Assembly (NCBI RefSeq): GCF_900199405.1 | Contig: NZ_LT963430.1 | Coordinates: 868,001-932,000 of the forward strand | Direction: 5' to 3' | Length of the DNA: 64,000 bases | Origin: Beduinella massiliensis | GTDB taxonomy: Bacteria > Bacillota > Clostridia > Christensenellales > Aristaeellaceae | In this document: piece after piece, positions 7,269 to 16,427 of the stretch | How the letters are laid out: every line of letters begins with the position of its first letter | Numbering within the stretch: the first letter of the stretch is position 1 | Translations under genes and position numbers: made by a program | The notes under the pieces: generated by a model | Told to the model about the DNA's origin: nothing | Database searches by the model: none | The model's input: only the letters and a program-made list of their open reading frames with translations

Positions 7269-8168
7269 ATGGTCAAGCCGGCACGTCTTTCCCGCGGCCG
7301 CAGGGCGCTGGGCGGCGAGGGCCTGTGGGGGGCGGTCTTCCTGCTGCCGACCCTCGTGGGCTTTCTGGTATTTACGCTGATCCCGGTGGTCATGTCGCTG
7401 GTCTACAGCTTCACCAAGTACGACGGCGTGACCGCCATGAAGTTCATCGGCCTGAAGAACTACACGAAGCTGCTGGGCAACAAGGAGTTCATCGAGTCGC
7501 TCTGGCATACGCTGTACTTCGCGATCGGCACGGTGCCGGTCGGGTGCTTCCTGGCGCTCTTCGTCGCGGTCGTGCTCAACCAGAAGATCCGCGGCAAGGT
7601 GATCTACCGCGCGTGCTTCTTTATTCCGTCCATCGTCTCCATGGTGGCGATTGCCGTCGTCTTTCAGCAGATGTTCAACAAGGATTACGGCGTCGTCAAC
7701 CAGATCCTGGGCTTCTTCGGCGTGCCGGCGCAGGGCTTTTTTGCCTCCACCGCGCAGGCGATGCCGTGCGTCATCTTCGTCTCCGTCTGGAAGGGCATCG
7801 GCGTCACCATCGTCATCTTCCTGGCGGGTCTGACGGGCGTGGATCCGCAGCTGTACGAGGCGGCGGACATCGACGGCGCGGGCGCCGCGACGAAGTTTTT
7901 CCGCATCACCCTGCCCATGATGCGCGCGACGCTGACGTTCGTGCTCATCAACAATACGATTTCCTCGTTTCAGGCGTTCGATCAGATTTACATGCTGACC
8001 AGCGGCGGCCCGGCCAAGGCCACGCAGACGCTCAGCTACCTGATCTACGCGAACGCCTTTCAGTACTGGAAGCTGGGCTACGCCTCCGCGATCGCCTACA
8101 TCATGTTCGCCATCATCCTGGTCATCAGCATCCTGCAGCTGCGCGTCAGCCGGGATGAGAAAAACTGA
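7269..8168 (+). CDS. Sugar ABC transporter permease, first subunit (UgpA/LacF type)
   Basis: 299 residues with about six membrane segments (first near 22-45, FLLPTLVGFLVFTLIPVV). The EAA loop that docks the ATPase reads EAADIDGAGAATKFFRITLP at about 197-216. It belongs to the CUT1 group, which takes up oligosaccharides, glycosides and polyols. It is followed after 14 bp by the second permease. No ATPase gene lies in this operon; many Firmicutes serve such importers with one shared MsmK/UgpC-type ATPase encoded elsewhere. Confidence 0.92.
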   Translation: MVKPARLSRGRRALGGEGLWGAVFLLPTLVGFLVFTLIPVVMSLVYSFTKYDGVTAMKFIGLKNYTKLLGNKEFIESLWHTLYFAIGTVPVGCFLALFVAVVLNQKIRGKVIYRACFFIPSIVSMVAIAVVFQQMFNKDYGVVNQILGFFGVPAQGFFASTAQAMPCVIFVSVWKGIGVTIVIFLAGLTGVDPQLYEAADIDGAGAATKFFRITLPMMRATLTFVLINNTISSFQAFDQIYMLTSGGPAKATQTLSYLIYANAFQYWKLGYASAIAYIMFAIILVISILQLRVSRDEKN

Positions 8169-8182
8169 GGGGGGAGACAGAA

Positions 8183-9049
8183 ATGACCGTCGCCGTATCC
8201 AAAGAAGCGCGTATGCGCAGCGCGAGGACGCGCAGGCTTGCCGTTCATACGATCACGCATCTCTTTCTGCTCTTCTTCAGCTTTCTGATGCTGCTGCCCT
8301 TCGTCTGGATGATCCTCAGCTCGTTTAAGAGCGACGCGGAGATTCTGACCGTGCCCGTCACCTGGATACCGCGGGCGTGGCATCCGGAAAACTACCTGAC
8401 CACGATGCAGACCGCGCCGTGGGGGACGTATTTTTTCAACACGACGCTCGTGACGGCCGCGACCATCCTCGGCCAGCTCGTCGTGGCCTCGATGGCGGCC
8501 TACGCCTTCGCGCGCCTGCGCTTTCGGGGGCGCGACGTGATGTTCGTCGTATACCTGAGCACGATGATGCTGCCCTTTCAGGTGACGATGATCCCGATGT
8601 TCAAGATCGTCAAGACGCTGGGCTGGATGGACTCGCTGATCTCCCTGATCGTTCCCGGGCTGTTCAGCGTCTTCGGGGTGTTCATGCTCAGGCAGTTTTT
8701 CCTTTCGATCCCCACGGAGTTGGAGGATGCGGCCAAGATCGACGGCTGCGGCTATCCGCGCATCTTCTGGGAGGTCGTCATCAAGAATTCCAAGCCCGCG
8801 CTGGTCACCCTGACGCTCTTTATCTTCATGGGCACGTGGAACGACTTTTTGCGCCCCCTGCTCTTCCTCAACGACAAGGCGCTGTGGACGCTCTCGCTGG
8901 GGCTTTCCAAGTTCAAGGGGCAGTATACCTCGCTGTGGAGCTGCATGATGTGCGGCGCGGTCATCACGATCCTGCCGATCATGTGCGTCTTCTTCTTCGC
9001 ACAGAAGTATTTCATCGAAGGCATCGTCACGAGCGGCCTGAAGGGCTGA
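8183..9049 (+). CDS. Sugar ABC transporter permease, second subunit (UgpE/MalG type)
   Basis: 288 residues. Membrane segments begin at FLLFFSFLMLLPFVWMILSS. The MalG-type EAA loop is EDAAKIDGCGYPRIFWEVVI at about 180-199, and the ending KYFIEGIVTSGLKG is typical of this subunit. It forms the channel with the preceding permease. The start ATG 8183 follows GGGGGGAGA. Confidence 0.92.
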   Translation: MTVAVSKEARMRSARTRRLAVHTITHLFLLFFSFLMLLPFVWMILSSFKSDAEILTVPVTWIPRAWHPENYLTTMQTAPWGTYFFNTTLVTAATILGQLVVASMAAYAFARLRFRGRDVMFVVYLSTMMLPFQVTMIPMFKIVKTLGWMDSLISLIVPGLFSVFGVFMLRQFFLSIPTELEDAAKIDGCGYPRIFWEVVIKNSKPALVTLTLFIFMGTWNDFLRPLLFLNDKALWTLSLGLSKFKGQYTSLWSCMMCGAVITILPIMCVFFFAQKYFIEGIVTSGLKG

Positions 9050-9067
9050 TTTAAAGGAGGTACCTGT

Positions 9068-11179
9068 ATGCCGATCCCGTCTGATTACGTCGAGCGCTGC
9101 TACGCCGGATGGCTGGGCAAGATCGCGGGCGTGCGCCTGGGCGCGCCCATCGAGGGCTGGAGCTACGAAAAGATTCGCCGCGTTCTGGGCGACGAGGTCT
9201 ATGACTACATCGTCGATTACGACGACTTCGCCGCGGACGACGACACCAACGGCCCGATGTTCTTCCTGCGGGCGATGGAGGACTTCTGCTGCTCCGAGGA
9301 GCTCACGGCCGAGCAGATCGGCAAGACCTGGCTCAACTACACGCCCTACGAGCACGGCTTTTACTGGTGGGGCGGCTACGGCGTTTCCACCGAGCACACG
9401 GCCTTCCTGAACCTGTGCGCGGGCATCCCCGCGCCGCGCTCCGGCTCCATCGCCCAGAACGGCGCGGCGGTCGCGGAGCAGATCGGCGGGCAGATCTTCA
9501 TCGACACCTGGGGCCTCGTCAACCCCGGCGAGCCGGAGCGCGCCGCGCGCTTTGCGCGCAAGGCCGCGAGCGTCTCGCACGACGGCGAGGGCATCTACGG
9601 CGGGCAGTTCGTGGCCGCCTGCATCGCGGCGGCGTTCACGGAGCGGGACATTCGCGCCGTCGTCGAGCGCGGCCTTTCCGTCATCGCGCAGGACTGCGAA
9701 TACGCCCGCATGGCGCGGGACGTCATCGCCTTTTACGATGCGCACCCGGAGGACTGGCGCGCGTGCTTCGACTTCGTCTTTGCCAACTACGGCTACGACC
9801 GCTACCCGGGCAACTGCCACATCCTTCCCAATTCCGCGGTGATGGTGCTCTCCATGCTCTACGGCGGGGGCGACTTCACGCGGACGATCGGCATCTGCAA
9901 CATGTGCGGCTGGGATACGGACTGCACCACCGGCAACGTCGGGGCGATCATGGGCGTGCTGTGCGGGCTGGAAGGCATCGACTACGAGAAGTGGCTCAGG
10001 CCCATCCACGACTTCCTCGCCTGCTCGAGCGTCATGGGCAGCCTGAACATCATGGACGTGCCGGACGCGGTCTTCTTCATGGCGCGCATCGCCTACCGAC
10101 TGGCGGGCGAGCCGTACCCGGCGCGCTACGCGAAGATCCTGCGGGGCGAGGCCGCGCGCTTTCACTTCGCGCTGCCGGGCTCCACCCACAGCTTCCGCGT
10201 GGAGGGCGCGCGCGCCTGCCGCGCGGACAACCGCCGCCTCGAGGGGGGCGAGGGCTGCCTGCGCGTCTGGGCGGACGGTCTGGAGCGCGAGGACGTGGAG
10301 GTCTACCACAAGACGTATTACCGCCCGAAGGACTTTACGGACAGCCGCTACGACCCGGCGTTTTCGCCCATCCTCTACCCGGGCCAGCACCTGCGCGCGC
10401 GCGTCCTGCTGGACGAGGCGGCGGACGCCTTCACGGCCTGCTGCTACGTCCTCGACGGCAACACGGGGCGGCGCGTGTGCGGCGAGCGGGTCAGGCTCGA
10501 AAAGGGCGCGTGGCAGGCGCTTTCGCTCGACATCCCGGCCCTGGAGGGCGCGTGCATCGAGCGCGCGGGCGTGCTCTTCGAGCGGGCCGGCGGCGGGCGC
10601 GGCGACCTGATCGCGAGCCTTTGCGACGTGGACTTTTCGGGCGGGCCCGACTACCTGCTCGACTTTGAGCGGGAGCGCGAGGAGTTCTGGCACGCCATGC
10701 ACAGAGAGATCAGCCAGATGACGCGCTACAAGGGCCTGTGGTACCTGGAGGACGGGGCGCTGCACGGTTCCGGCGCGGACCGCGCTGAGGCCTACACCGG
10801 CGACGCGGCCTTCCGGGACGTGGAGGTCACGGCGGCGCTCACCCCGGTCGTGGGCGGCGCGCACCAGTTCATGGCGCGCGTGCAGGGCGCGGGCCGATGC
10901 TACGCGCTGCGCCTTTGCGAGGGGGACAGGCTTTGCCTCCTGAAAAACGAGGACGGCGCCTACCGCTGCCTGGCGGAGACGGCCTACCCCTGGCGCGCGG
11001 GCGAGACGCACACCCTGACGCTGCGCGCGAAGGGAAACCGGCTGACCGCGCTTTCGGGCGGGCGGGAGCTCTTCTCCTTTGCGGATGAGGACGCGCCCTA
11101 CCTCACGGGCGCGGTGGGCGTGGGCGTCTTAAAGGGACATTGCGCATTTCACAGCCTGCGCGTGCGCGGGCTCGCATAA
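9068..11179 (+). CDS. ADP-ribosylglycohydrolase-family protein with C-terminal beta-sandwich domains
   Basis: 703 residues. Residues 1-360 are an ADP-ribosylglycohydrolase (DraG) fold: GWLGKIAGVRLGAPIEGW, then DDDTNGPMF and the late WDTDCTTGNVGAIMG, which provide the two-metal aspartates. Residues about 370-703 hold two beta-rich regions like concanavalin-type or DUF1080 carbohydrate-binding modules. The family cleaves N- or O-glycosidic bonds of ribose derivatives. With a sugar importer upstream and ribokinase 15 bp downstream, the likely job is to release free ribose from an imported riboside; this is inference. There is no signal peptide, so it acts in the cytoplasm. ATG 9068 follows AAAGGAGGT. 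Confidence 0.85.
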   Translation: MPIPSDYVERCYAGWLGKIAGVRLGAPIEGWSYEKIRRVLGDEVYDYIVDYDDFAADDDTNGPMFFLRAMEDFCCSEELTAEQIGKTWLNYTPYEHGFYWWGGYGVSTEHTAFLNLCAGIPAPRSGSIAQNGAAVAEQIGGQIFIDTWGLVNPGEPERAARFARKAASVSHDGEGIYGGQFVAACIAAAFTERDIRAVVERGLSVIAQDCEYARMARDVIAFYDAHPEDWRACFDFVFANYGYDRYPGNCHILPNSAVMVLSMLYGGGDFTRTIGICNMCGWDTDCTTGNVGAIMGVLCGLEGIDYEKWLRPIHDFLACSSVMGSLNIMDVPDAVFFMARIAYRLAGEPYPARYAKILRGEAARFHFALPGSTHSFRVEGARACRADNRRLEGGEGCLRVWADGLEREDVEVYHKTYYRPKDFTDSRYDPAFSPILYPGQHLRARVLLDEAADAFTACCYVLDGNTGRRVCGERVRLEKGAWQALSLDIPALEGACIERAGVLFERAGGGRGDLIASLCDVDFSGGPDYLLDFEREREEFWHAMHREISQMTRYKGLWYLEDGALHGSGADRAEAYTGDAAFRDVEVTAALTPVVGGAHQFMARVQGAGRCYALRLCEGDRLCLLKNEDGAYRCLAETAYPWRAGETHTLTLRAKGNRLTALSGGRELFSFADEDAPYLTGAVGVGVLKGHCAFHSLRVRGLA

Positions 11180-11194
11180 AAGGAAGGAAAGACG

Positions 11195-12079
11195 ATGGGC
11201 AAGATAGCGGTGGTGGGAAGCCTCAACATGGACGTGAGCTACCGGGTGGCGCATATCCCGGCCCCGGGCGAGACGATCCTGGCGCAGGGCGTCGCGAAGA
11301 ACCCCGGCGGCAAGGGCGGCAACCAGGCGGTGGCCGCGGCGAAGATGGGGGCCGGCGTGAGCATGATCGGCCTGACGGGCGACGACGCGGACGGCGAGGC
11401 GCTGCGCCGCTCGCTGGCGGGCGCGGGCGTCGATACCGCCTTCGTGGGGCGCTGCGGGGAGCCCACGGGCACGGCCTTCATCTGCGTGTCGGACGCGGGC
11501 GAGAACAACATCGTCGTGCATGCGGGCGCGAACGCCTGCGTGGACGCGCGGGCGCTCGCGGAGGCGGACGCCTGCCTGCGCGCGGCGGAGATGTGCGTCG
11601 TGCAGCTCGAGATTCCCCATGAGACCGCCTGGCAGGCGCTGCGCCGCTGCCGCGAGCTCGGCGTCTTCACGGTGCTGAACCCCTCGCCCGCCTGCCCGGT
11701 GCCGGATAGCGTGCTGCGCGGGCTCGACCTGCTCGTGCCCAACGAGACGGAGATGGAGGCGCTGCTTCCCGGCGCGCTCGACCTGGACGCCCTGCCCGGC
11801 TACGCGCGGGAAAAGGGCGTGCGGCGCATCCTTATGACGCTGGGCGACAAGGGCTGCTGCCTGGCGACGGCGGAGGGCGTGCGCCGCTTCCCCTGCACGC
11901 CGGTGCGCGCGGTGGATACGACGGGCGCGGGCGACACCTTCCTGGGCGCGCTGTGCGCGATGCTCGCGGAGGGGCGCGCCCTGGAGGAGGCCATCGCTAT
12001 CGCGCAGCGCGCCGCTGCCTGGGCGGTCGCCCGTCCGGGGGCCCAGCAGGCGATGCCTTGCCGGGAGAATATCTTATAA
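11195..12079 (+). CDS. rbsK: Ribokinase (PfkB family)
   Basis: 294 residues. PfkB signature 1 is GGKGGNQAVAAAKMGA (about 38-53) and signature 2 is DTTGAGDTFLGAL (about 234-246), which contains the catalytic Asp and anion hole. NMDVSYRV near the start and NPSPACPV fit ribokinase. It phosphorylates ribose to ribose 5-phosphate using ATP. Its place directly after an ADP-ribosylglycohydrolase-like gene suggests the two act in sequence on one substrate. ATG 11195 follows AAGGAAGG. Related sugar kinases cannot be fully excluded. Confidence 0.87.
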   Translation: MGKIAVVGSLNMDVSYRVAHIPAPGETILAQGVAKNPGGKGGNQAVAAAKMGAGVSMIGLTGDDADGEALRRSLAGAGVDTAFVGRCGEPTGTAFICVSDAGENNIVVHAGANACVDARALAEADACLRAAEMCVVQLEIPHETAWQALRRCRELGVFTVLNPSPACPVPDSVLRGLDLLVPNETEMEALLPGALDLDALPGYAREKGVRRILMTLGDKGCCLATAEGVRRFPCTPVRAVDTTGAGDTFLGALCAMLAEGRALEEAIAIAQRAAAWAVARPGAQQAMPCRENIL

Positions 12080-12112
12080 CCCACAGGCCCCGCTTCAGGC
12101 AGGGCACAGCAA

Positions 12113-12156
12113 AAATCCCCGCCGTCTCCGACTGTTTGCCGGAGGCGGCGGGGATT
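12113..12156. terminator. Bidirectional terminator between convergent rbsK and LacI genes
   Basis: AAATCCCCGCC... pairs with ...GGCGGGGATTT in a long stem. A and T runs on the two flanks suit termination in both directions. Confidence 0.8.
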
Positions 12157-12167
12157 TCATGTCCTGC

Positions 12168-13287
<1,120 letters not shown>

Positions 13288-13396
13288 TCGATAAAGAAAA
13301 GTTTTACTAAAATGCGGATGAACACATCCTGTGGTGGCGAAAAAGAAGAATATATCATGTGGGGGAACCATATGATCTGAATGGTGTTGCGGGGAA

Positions 13397-13423
13397 AGGA
13401 AAAATCGCCGCCGAAGCGACGAT
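13397..13423 (-). terminator. Terminator of the abrB-like gene
   Basis: On the minus strand ATCGTCGC pairs with GCGGCGAT (one G-U) around TTCG, followed by a run of T. Confidence 0.7.
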
Positions 13424-13436
13424 CGATGCGTATGAT

Positions 13437-13685
13437 TTAGATCGATTGGTTCTTGAGCTCGCGCAGGCAATCCTTGCAGACCATTTTGCCCTTGTAGGAG
13501 ATGACATCCTTGACATTCTCGCAGAATATGCAAGCTGGGTGGTACTTTTTCAGGACAATTTGGTCGCCTTCCACAAAGATTTCGAGCGTGTCCTTGACGG
13601 CGATATCCATCGTCCGTCGCAGCTCGATGGGAACCACGATGCGACCCAGTTCATCCACCTTGCGGACGACACCGGTAGACTTCAT
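13437..13685 (-). CDS. AbrB-family transition-state regulator with C-terminal zinc-ribbon motif
   Basis: 82 residues. The N-terminal swapped-hairpin DNA-binding domain reads TGVVRKVDELGRIVVPIELR and continues to DTLEIFVEGDQIVLKKY. It is followed by a Cys4 pattern (CIFC...CKDC, residues about 52-73) that probably binds zinc, a layout common in clostridial AbrB proteins. AbrB-type proteins repress post-exponential and sporulation genes; spmAB is transcribed divergently from the same spacer. A strong promoter precedes it. Confidence 0.88.
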   Translation of the reverse strand: MKSTGVVRKVDELGRIVVPIELRRTMDIAVKDTLEIFVEGDQIVLKKYHPACIFCENVKDVISYKGKMVCKDCLRELKNQSI

Positions 13686-13749
13686 GAGTACTTCCTCCCT
13701 TTACAAAATAAAAATAGATAATGTGGTATAACAAACACATTATAGCCAT

Positions 13750-13778
13750 ATTGTAAAGGAACGAACGCAGAATGTCAA
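13750..13778 (-). promoter_or_regulatory. Promoter of the abrB-like gene
   Basis: On the minus strand: TTGACA (13778-13773), 17 bp, TACAAT (13755-13750). Confidence 0.8.
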
Positions 13779-13840
13779 CCGTGAATTATGCCATTTTCTA
13801 ACTTTGCCTTTCATTTTAGTAAAAATCGGGGGCTGCTTCG

Positions 13841-14419
13841 ATGATGAACGCGATTTGGGCTATTTTGGTCGTGGGCGGCTGCGCGGCCGTGCTGGGCGCG
13901 GGGGACGGCGGGGACGCGATGACGCGCTCGGCGGTGGAGGCGGTGCAGCTATCGATCCGCATGGCGGGCAGCTTCGCGCTGTTCACGGGGCTGCTCGAAA
14001 TCGTCCGCGAGAGCGGGGCCATGCGCCTTTTGCAGCGGCTGCTCAGGCGTCCGCTCGCCTTCCTCTTCCCGGGCGTCGATCCGCAGGGCGAGGCGGCGCA
14101 GGCGATGAGCGTGAACATCGCGGCGAACATGCTGGGCCTGGGCAACGCCGCCACGCCCATGGGCATCCGCGCGATGGAGGCGCTGGGCCGCTCGCGCGCG
14201 GACGACGCGGCGACGGACGCGATGTGCATGTTCATGGTGCTGAACGCGTCGAGCGTGCAGCTCTTTCCCACCAGCGTGGTCGCGCTGCGCTCGGCGGCGG
14301 GCAGCGCCGCGCCCGCCTCCATCGTGCTGCCCACGCTGATCGCGACGGCCGTGTCCACGGCCACGGGCATTTTCTTTTGCAAGCTGTTTGCGCGGGGAGG
14401 GGCGGCGCATGGGCGATAA
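13841..14419 (+). CDS. spmA: Spore maturation protein A
   Basis: 192 residues against about 196 in Bacillus. An integral membrane protein of the nucleoside-transporter/SpmA family: residues 1-30 are hydrophobic, and the marker SVNIAANMLGLGNAATPMG is at about 87-105. SpmA and SpmB act together in spore core dehydration. The next gene is spmB, overlapping by 11 bases. The start is ATG 13841 (a second ATG follows at once) behind GGGGGC. A late-sporulation (sigma-G or sigma-E) promoter is expected but I could not fix one with confidence. Confidence 0.9.
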   Translation: MMNAIWAILVVGGCAAVLGAGDGGDAMTRSAVEAVQLSIRMAGSFALFTGLLEIVRESGAMRLLQRLLRRPLAFLFPGVDPQGEAAQAMSVNIAANMLGLGNAATPMGIRAMEALGRSRADDAATDAMCMFMVLNASSVQLFPTSVVALRSAAGSAAPASIVLPTLIATAVSTATGIFFCKLFARGGAAHGR

Positions 14420-14909
14420 GGTGGTGCCGCTGCTGGCGGCGGTCGTCGTGCTGCTGGGCGTGTGGCGGCGCGTGCCGGTGTACGACGTGTTCGTGCGCGG
14501 CGCGAAGGAGGGGCTCAAAACCGCCGCCTCCATCGCCCCGTTCCTGATCGCCATCCTGCCCGCGGCGGCCATGCTGCAATCGTCGGGCGCGATGGACGCG
14601 CTCTCGCGGCTGCTCACGCCCGCGCTTTCGCATCTGCGCCTGCCCGCGGAGGTCGCGCCGCTGATGCTGCTGCGCCCCTTTTCGGGCTCGGGGTCGCTGG
14701 GCATGCTGGAGGGCGTGCTTTCCGCCTGCGGGCCGGACAGCCGCGCCGGGCGGGTGGCCTCCGTCGTCGTGGGCGCAAACGACACGATCTTCTACATTCT
14801 GGCGCTGTACATGGGCGCGGCGGGGGCGAAGCGCTCGCGCTACGCGGTGCCCGCGGCGCTGCTGGCCTGGGCGGCGGGGTGCCTCGCGGCGGGGTTTGTC
14901 TGCCCGTGA
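14409..14909 (+). CDS. spmB: Spore maturation protein B
   Basis: 166 residues, slightly shorter than Bacillus SpmB (about 178). It has the typical ordering VYDVFVRGAKEGLKTAASIAPFLIAILPA, then LRPFSGSGSLGML and GANDTIFYILALYMGAAG. ATG 14409 follows GGGAGGGG and overlaps the end of spmA; an upstream in-frame TTG at 14388 is unlikely. The two proteins form a membrane complex needed for mature, heat-resistant spores in Bacillus. Confidence 0.9.
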   Translation: MGDKVVPLLAAVVVLLGVWRRVPVYDVFVRGAKEGLKTAASIAPFLIAILPAAAMLQSSGAMDALSRLLTPALSHLRLPAEVAPLMLLRPFSGSGSLGMLEGVLSACGPDSRAGRVASVVVGANDTIFYILALYMGAAGAKRSRYAVPAALLAWAAGCLAAGFVCP

Positions 14910-14924
14910 AAGAAGTGGTATAAT
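14896..14924 (+). promoter_or_regulatory. Promoter of the comB-like gene
   Basis: TTGTCT (14896-14901, inside the end of spmB), 17 bp, TATAAT (14919-14924). It would let the next gene be expressed outside sporulation. Confidence 0.7.
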
Positions 14925-14956
14925 CGTGCGTACAGGAGAGGAAAGAGGGGATACCT

Positions 14957-15670
14957 TTGCGGATTTCGCTGTTCATGACGCCGCTGGAGACGCGCGGCGC
15001 GCTGCTCGCGGGCGCGGCGGCGGTGGTGATCGACGCGCTGCGCATGACGAGCACGGCCGTCACGGCCTTTGAAAACGGCTGCGCGGGCATGCTGGCCGTG
15101 CGCGAGGTGGAGGAGGCCCGCGCCCTTCGCGCATCGGACCCGTCGCTGCTGCTGGGCGGCGAGCGGGGCGGCGTGCTCATCGCCGGCTTCGACCTGGACA
15201 ACTCCCCGCGCAGCTTTACGGCGCAGCGCGTCGGCGGGCGGCGCGTGGCGATGACGACCACGAACGGCACCTGGGCGATCACGGGCGTCGCGCCCGCGCG
15301 GCGCGTGCTGCTGGGCGCGTTCCTCAATGCGCAGGCGGTCGCGCGCGCCCTCCTTGGGGAGGAGGCGGCGGTCATCCAGTGCGCGGGCACGGACGACCGC
15401 CTGTCGCTGGAGGACGTGCTGGCGGGCGGGGCGATCCTTTCGCGCCTGCTCTCGCTGGGCGCGCGGGCGGAGCTGGACGACGCGGCGCAGGCGGCGCTCG
15501 CGCTCTACCGCGCCTGCGGCGGGGATCTCGACGCGGCGCTGCGCGGTACGCACCATTACGGCGTGATGCTGCGGGGCGGCCAGCGGGCGGACATCGACTT
15601 TTGCCTGCGCGAGGACGTGTTCTCATCCGTGCCCGAGCGCGGGGCGGACGGCTTTTTTCATCTGAGCTGA
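14957..15670 (+). CDS. 2-phosphosulfolactate phosphatase family protein (ComB)
   Basis: 237 residues. Family marks are VVIDALRMTSTAVTAFENG near the N-terminus, GGERGGVLIAGFDLDNSP, then MTTTNGTWAI, and CAGTDDRLSLEDVLAGG. ComB removes phosphate from 2-phosphosulfolactate in coenzyme M synthesis in archaea. Bacterial homologues are widespread without that pathway, so the substrate here is uncertain. The start is TTG 14957, placed 7 bases after GAGGGG; no ATG fits. A single-gene transcript with its own promoter and terminator. Confidence 0.85.
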   Translation: MRISLFMTPLETRGALLAGAAAVVIDALRMTSTAVTAFENGCAGMLAVREVEEARALRASDPSLLLGGERGGVLIAGFDLDNSPRSFTAQRVGGRRVAMTTTNGTWAITGVAPARRVLLGAFLNAQAVARALLGEEAAVIQCAGTDDRLSLEDVLAGGAILSRLLSLGARAELDDAAQAALALYRACGGDLDAALRGTHHYGVMLRGGQRADIDFCLREDVFSSVPERGADGFFHLS

Positions 15671-15694
15671 GGGCCCTTCCCGGGCCCGTTTTTT
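15671..15694 (+). terminator. Terminator of the comB-like gene
   Basis: GGGCCC pairs with GGGCCC, followed by G and TTTTTT. Confidence 0.75.
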
Positions 15695-15805
15695 CAATTC
15701 ATCGTTCACAAATTAAAAATTTTTTCATTTTCCAAAACACTTTGAGCCGCTCGTGCGTTGTCCTGGTGTAAGCGCGCTGCACAGGAAAGCAGGGAGGCAA
15801 AAGTG

Positions 15806-15946
15806 ATGCTGTATGGATGGTTGGAACTCCTGTTTCAGGATCTGCTGAATCGCCCGGCGGTTTCGCGCCGGGAGAACGAAAGCGTCTGGCTGCACGACGG
15901 CTACGCCCAGTGGCTGCAGACGGGGAAAGGAAGGCGCCACCCGTGA
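15806..15946 (+). CDS. Small hypothetical protein upstream of an ECF sigma gene
   Basis: 46 residues beginning MLYGWLELLFQDLLNRPAV. It has a well placed GGGAGG (15791-15796) and lies 16 bp before the sigma factor gene, so translation is likely. The N-terminal half is amphipathic, the C-terminal half charged. I recognise no family. It could be a leader peptide or a small regulator of the sigma operon. Confidence 0.5.
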   Translation: MLYGWLELLFQDLLNRPAVSRRENESVWLHDGYAQWLQTGKGRRHP

Positions 15947-15962
15947 GCGGCCGGGAGGATGT

Positions 15963-16427
15963 ATGGAGCTGATCGAGATGTGGCGCGTGCGCGGGGAGCT
16001 CCTGCGCTACGCCGAGAGCCTGACCGGCAGCCGCGCGGACGCGGAGGACCTGGTGCAGACCGCTTACCTGCGCGCGGCGGAGAACGTGCGCATGCTGCGC
16101 GGACGCGGCGAGGGACTTTGCCGCGCCTGGCTGTTTCGGACGGTGAAGAACGCCTTCATCGACCAGTGCCGCCGCCGTGGGCGCCAGGTGCTGACCGATT
16201 CGGACGCGGACGGCGTCTGGGAGGACGACCTGACGGGGCTTGAGGTGCGCGACCTGCTTTCGCGCCTTCCGGAGAACCTCTCGCAGGTGCTGCGCATGCG
16301 CTGCCTCGAGGGGATGACCAGCGCGCAGATCGCGCGGGCGCTGGACATGCCCGCCCCGACGGTGCGAACGCGCCTGCGCGCGGCGGCGATGCTGCTCAAA
16401 AAGTGGAAAGGGGAAGGAAAAATATGA
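15963..16427 (+). CDS. ECF-type RNA polymerase sigma factor
   Basis: 154 residues. Region 2 is at about 8-75 (LLRYAESLTGSRADAEDLVQ, TAYLRAAENV, WLFRTVKNAFIDQCRR), region 4 at about 95-145 (LSRLPENLSQVLRMRCLEG, TSAQIARALDMPAPTVRTRL). It directs RNA polymerase to a specific promoter set. The stop codon overlaps the start of the next gene (ATGA), so both products are made together. That partner shows no membrane segment, so it is not a classical membrane anti-sigma factor. The SD is GGGAGG. Confidence 0.9.
   Translation: MELIEMWRVRGELLRYAESLTGSRADAEDLVQTAYLRAAENVRMLRGRGEGLCRAWLFRTVKNAFIDQCRRRGRQVLTDSDADGVWEDDLTGLEVRDLLSRLPENLSQVLRMRCLEGMTSAQIARALDMPAPTVRTRLRAAAMLLKKWKGEGKI

Noticed and set aside
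8096-11011. A 971-codon minus-strand frame opposite the permease and ADP-ribosylglycohydrolase genes
   Set aside because: GC-rich codon bias of the plus-strand genes leaves the opposite frame open; the translation is low-complexity (Arg, Ala, Val, His) and has no SD.
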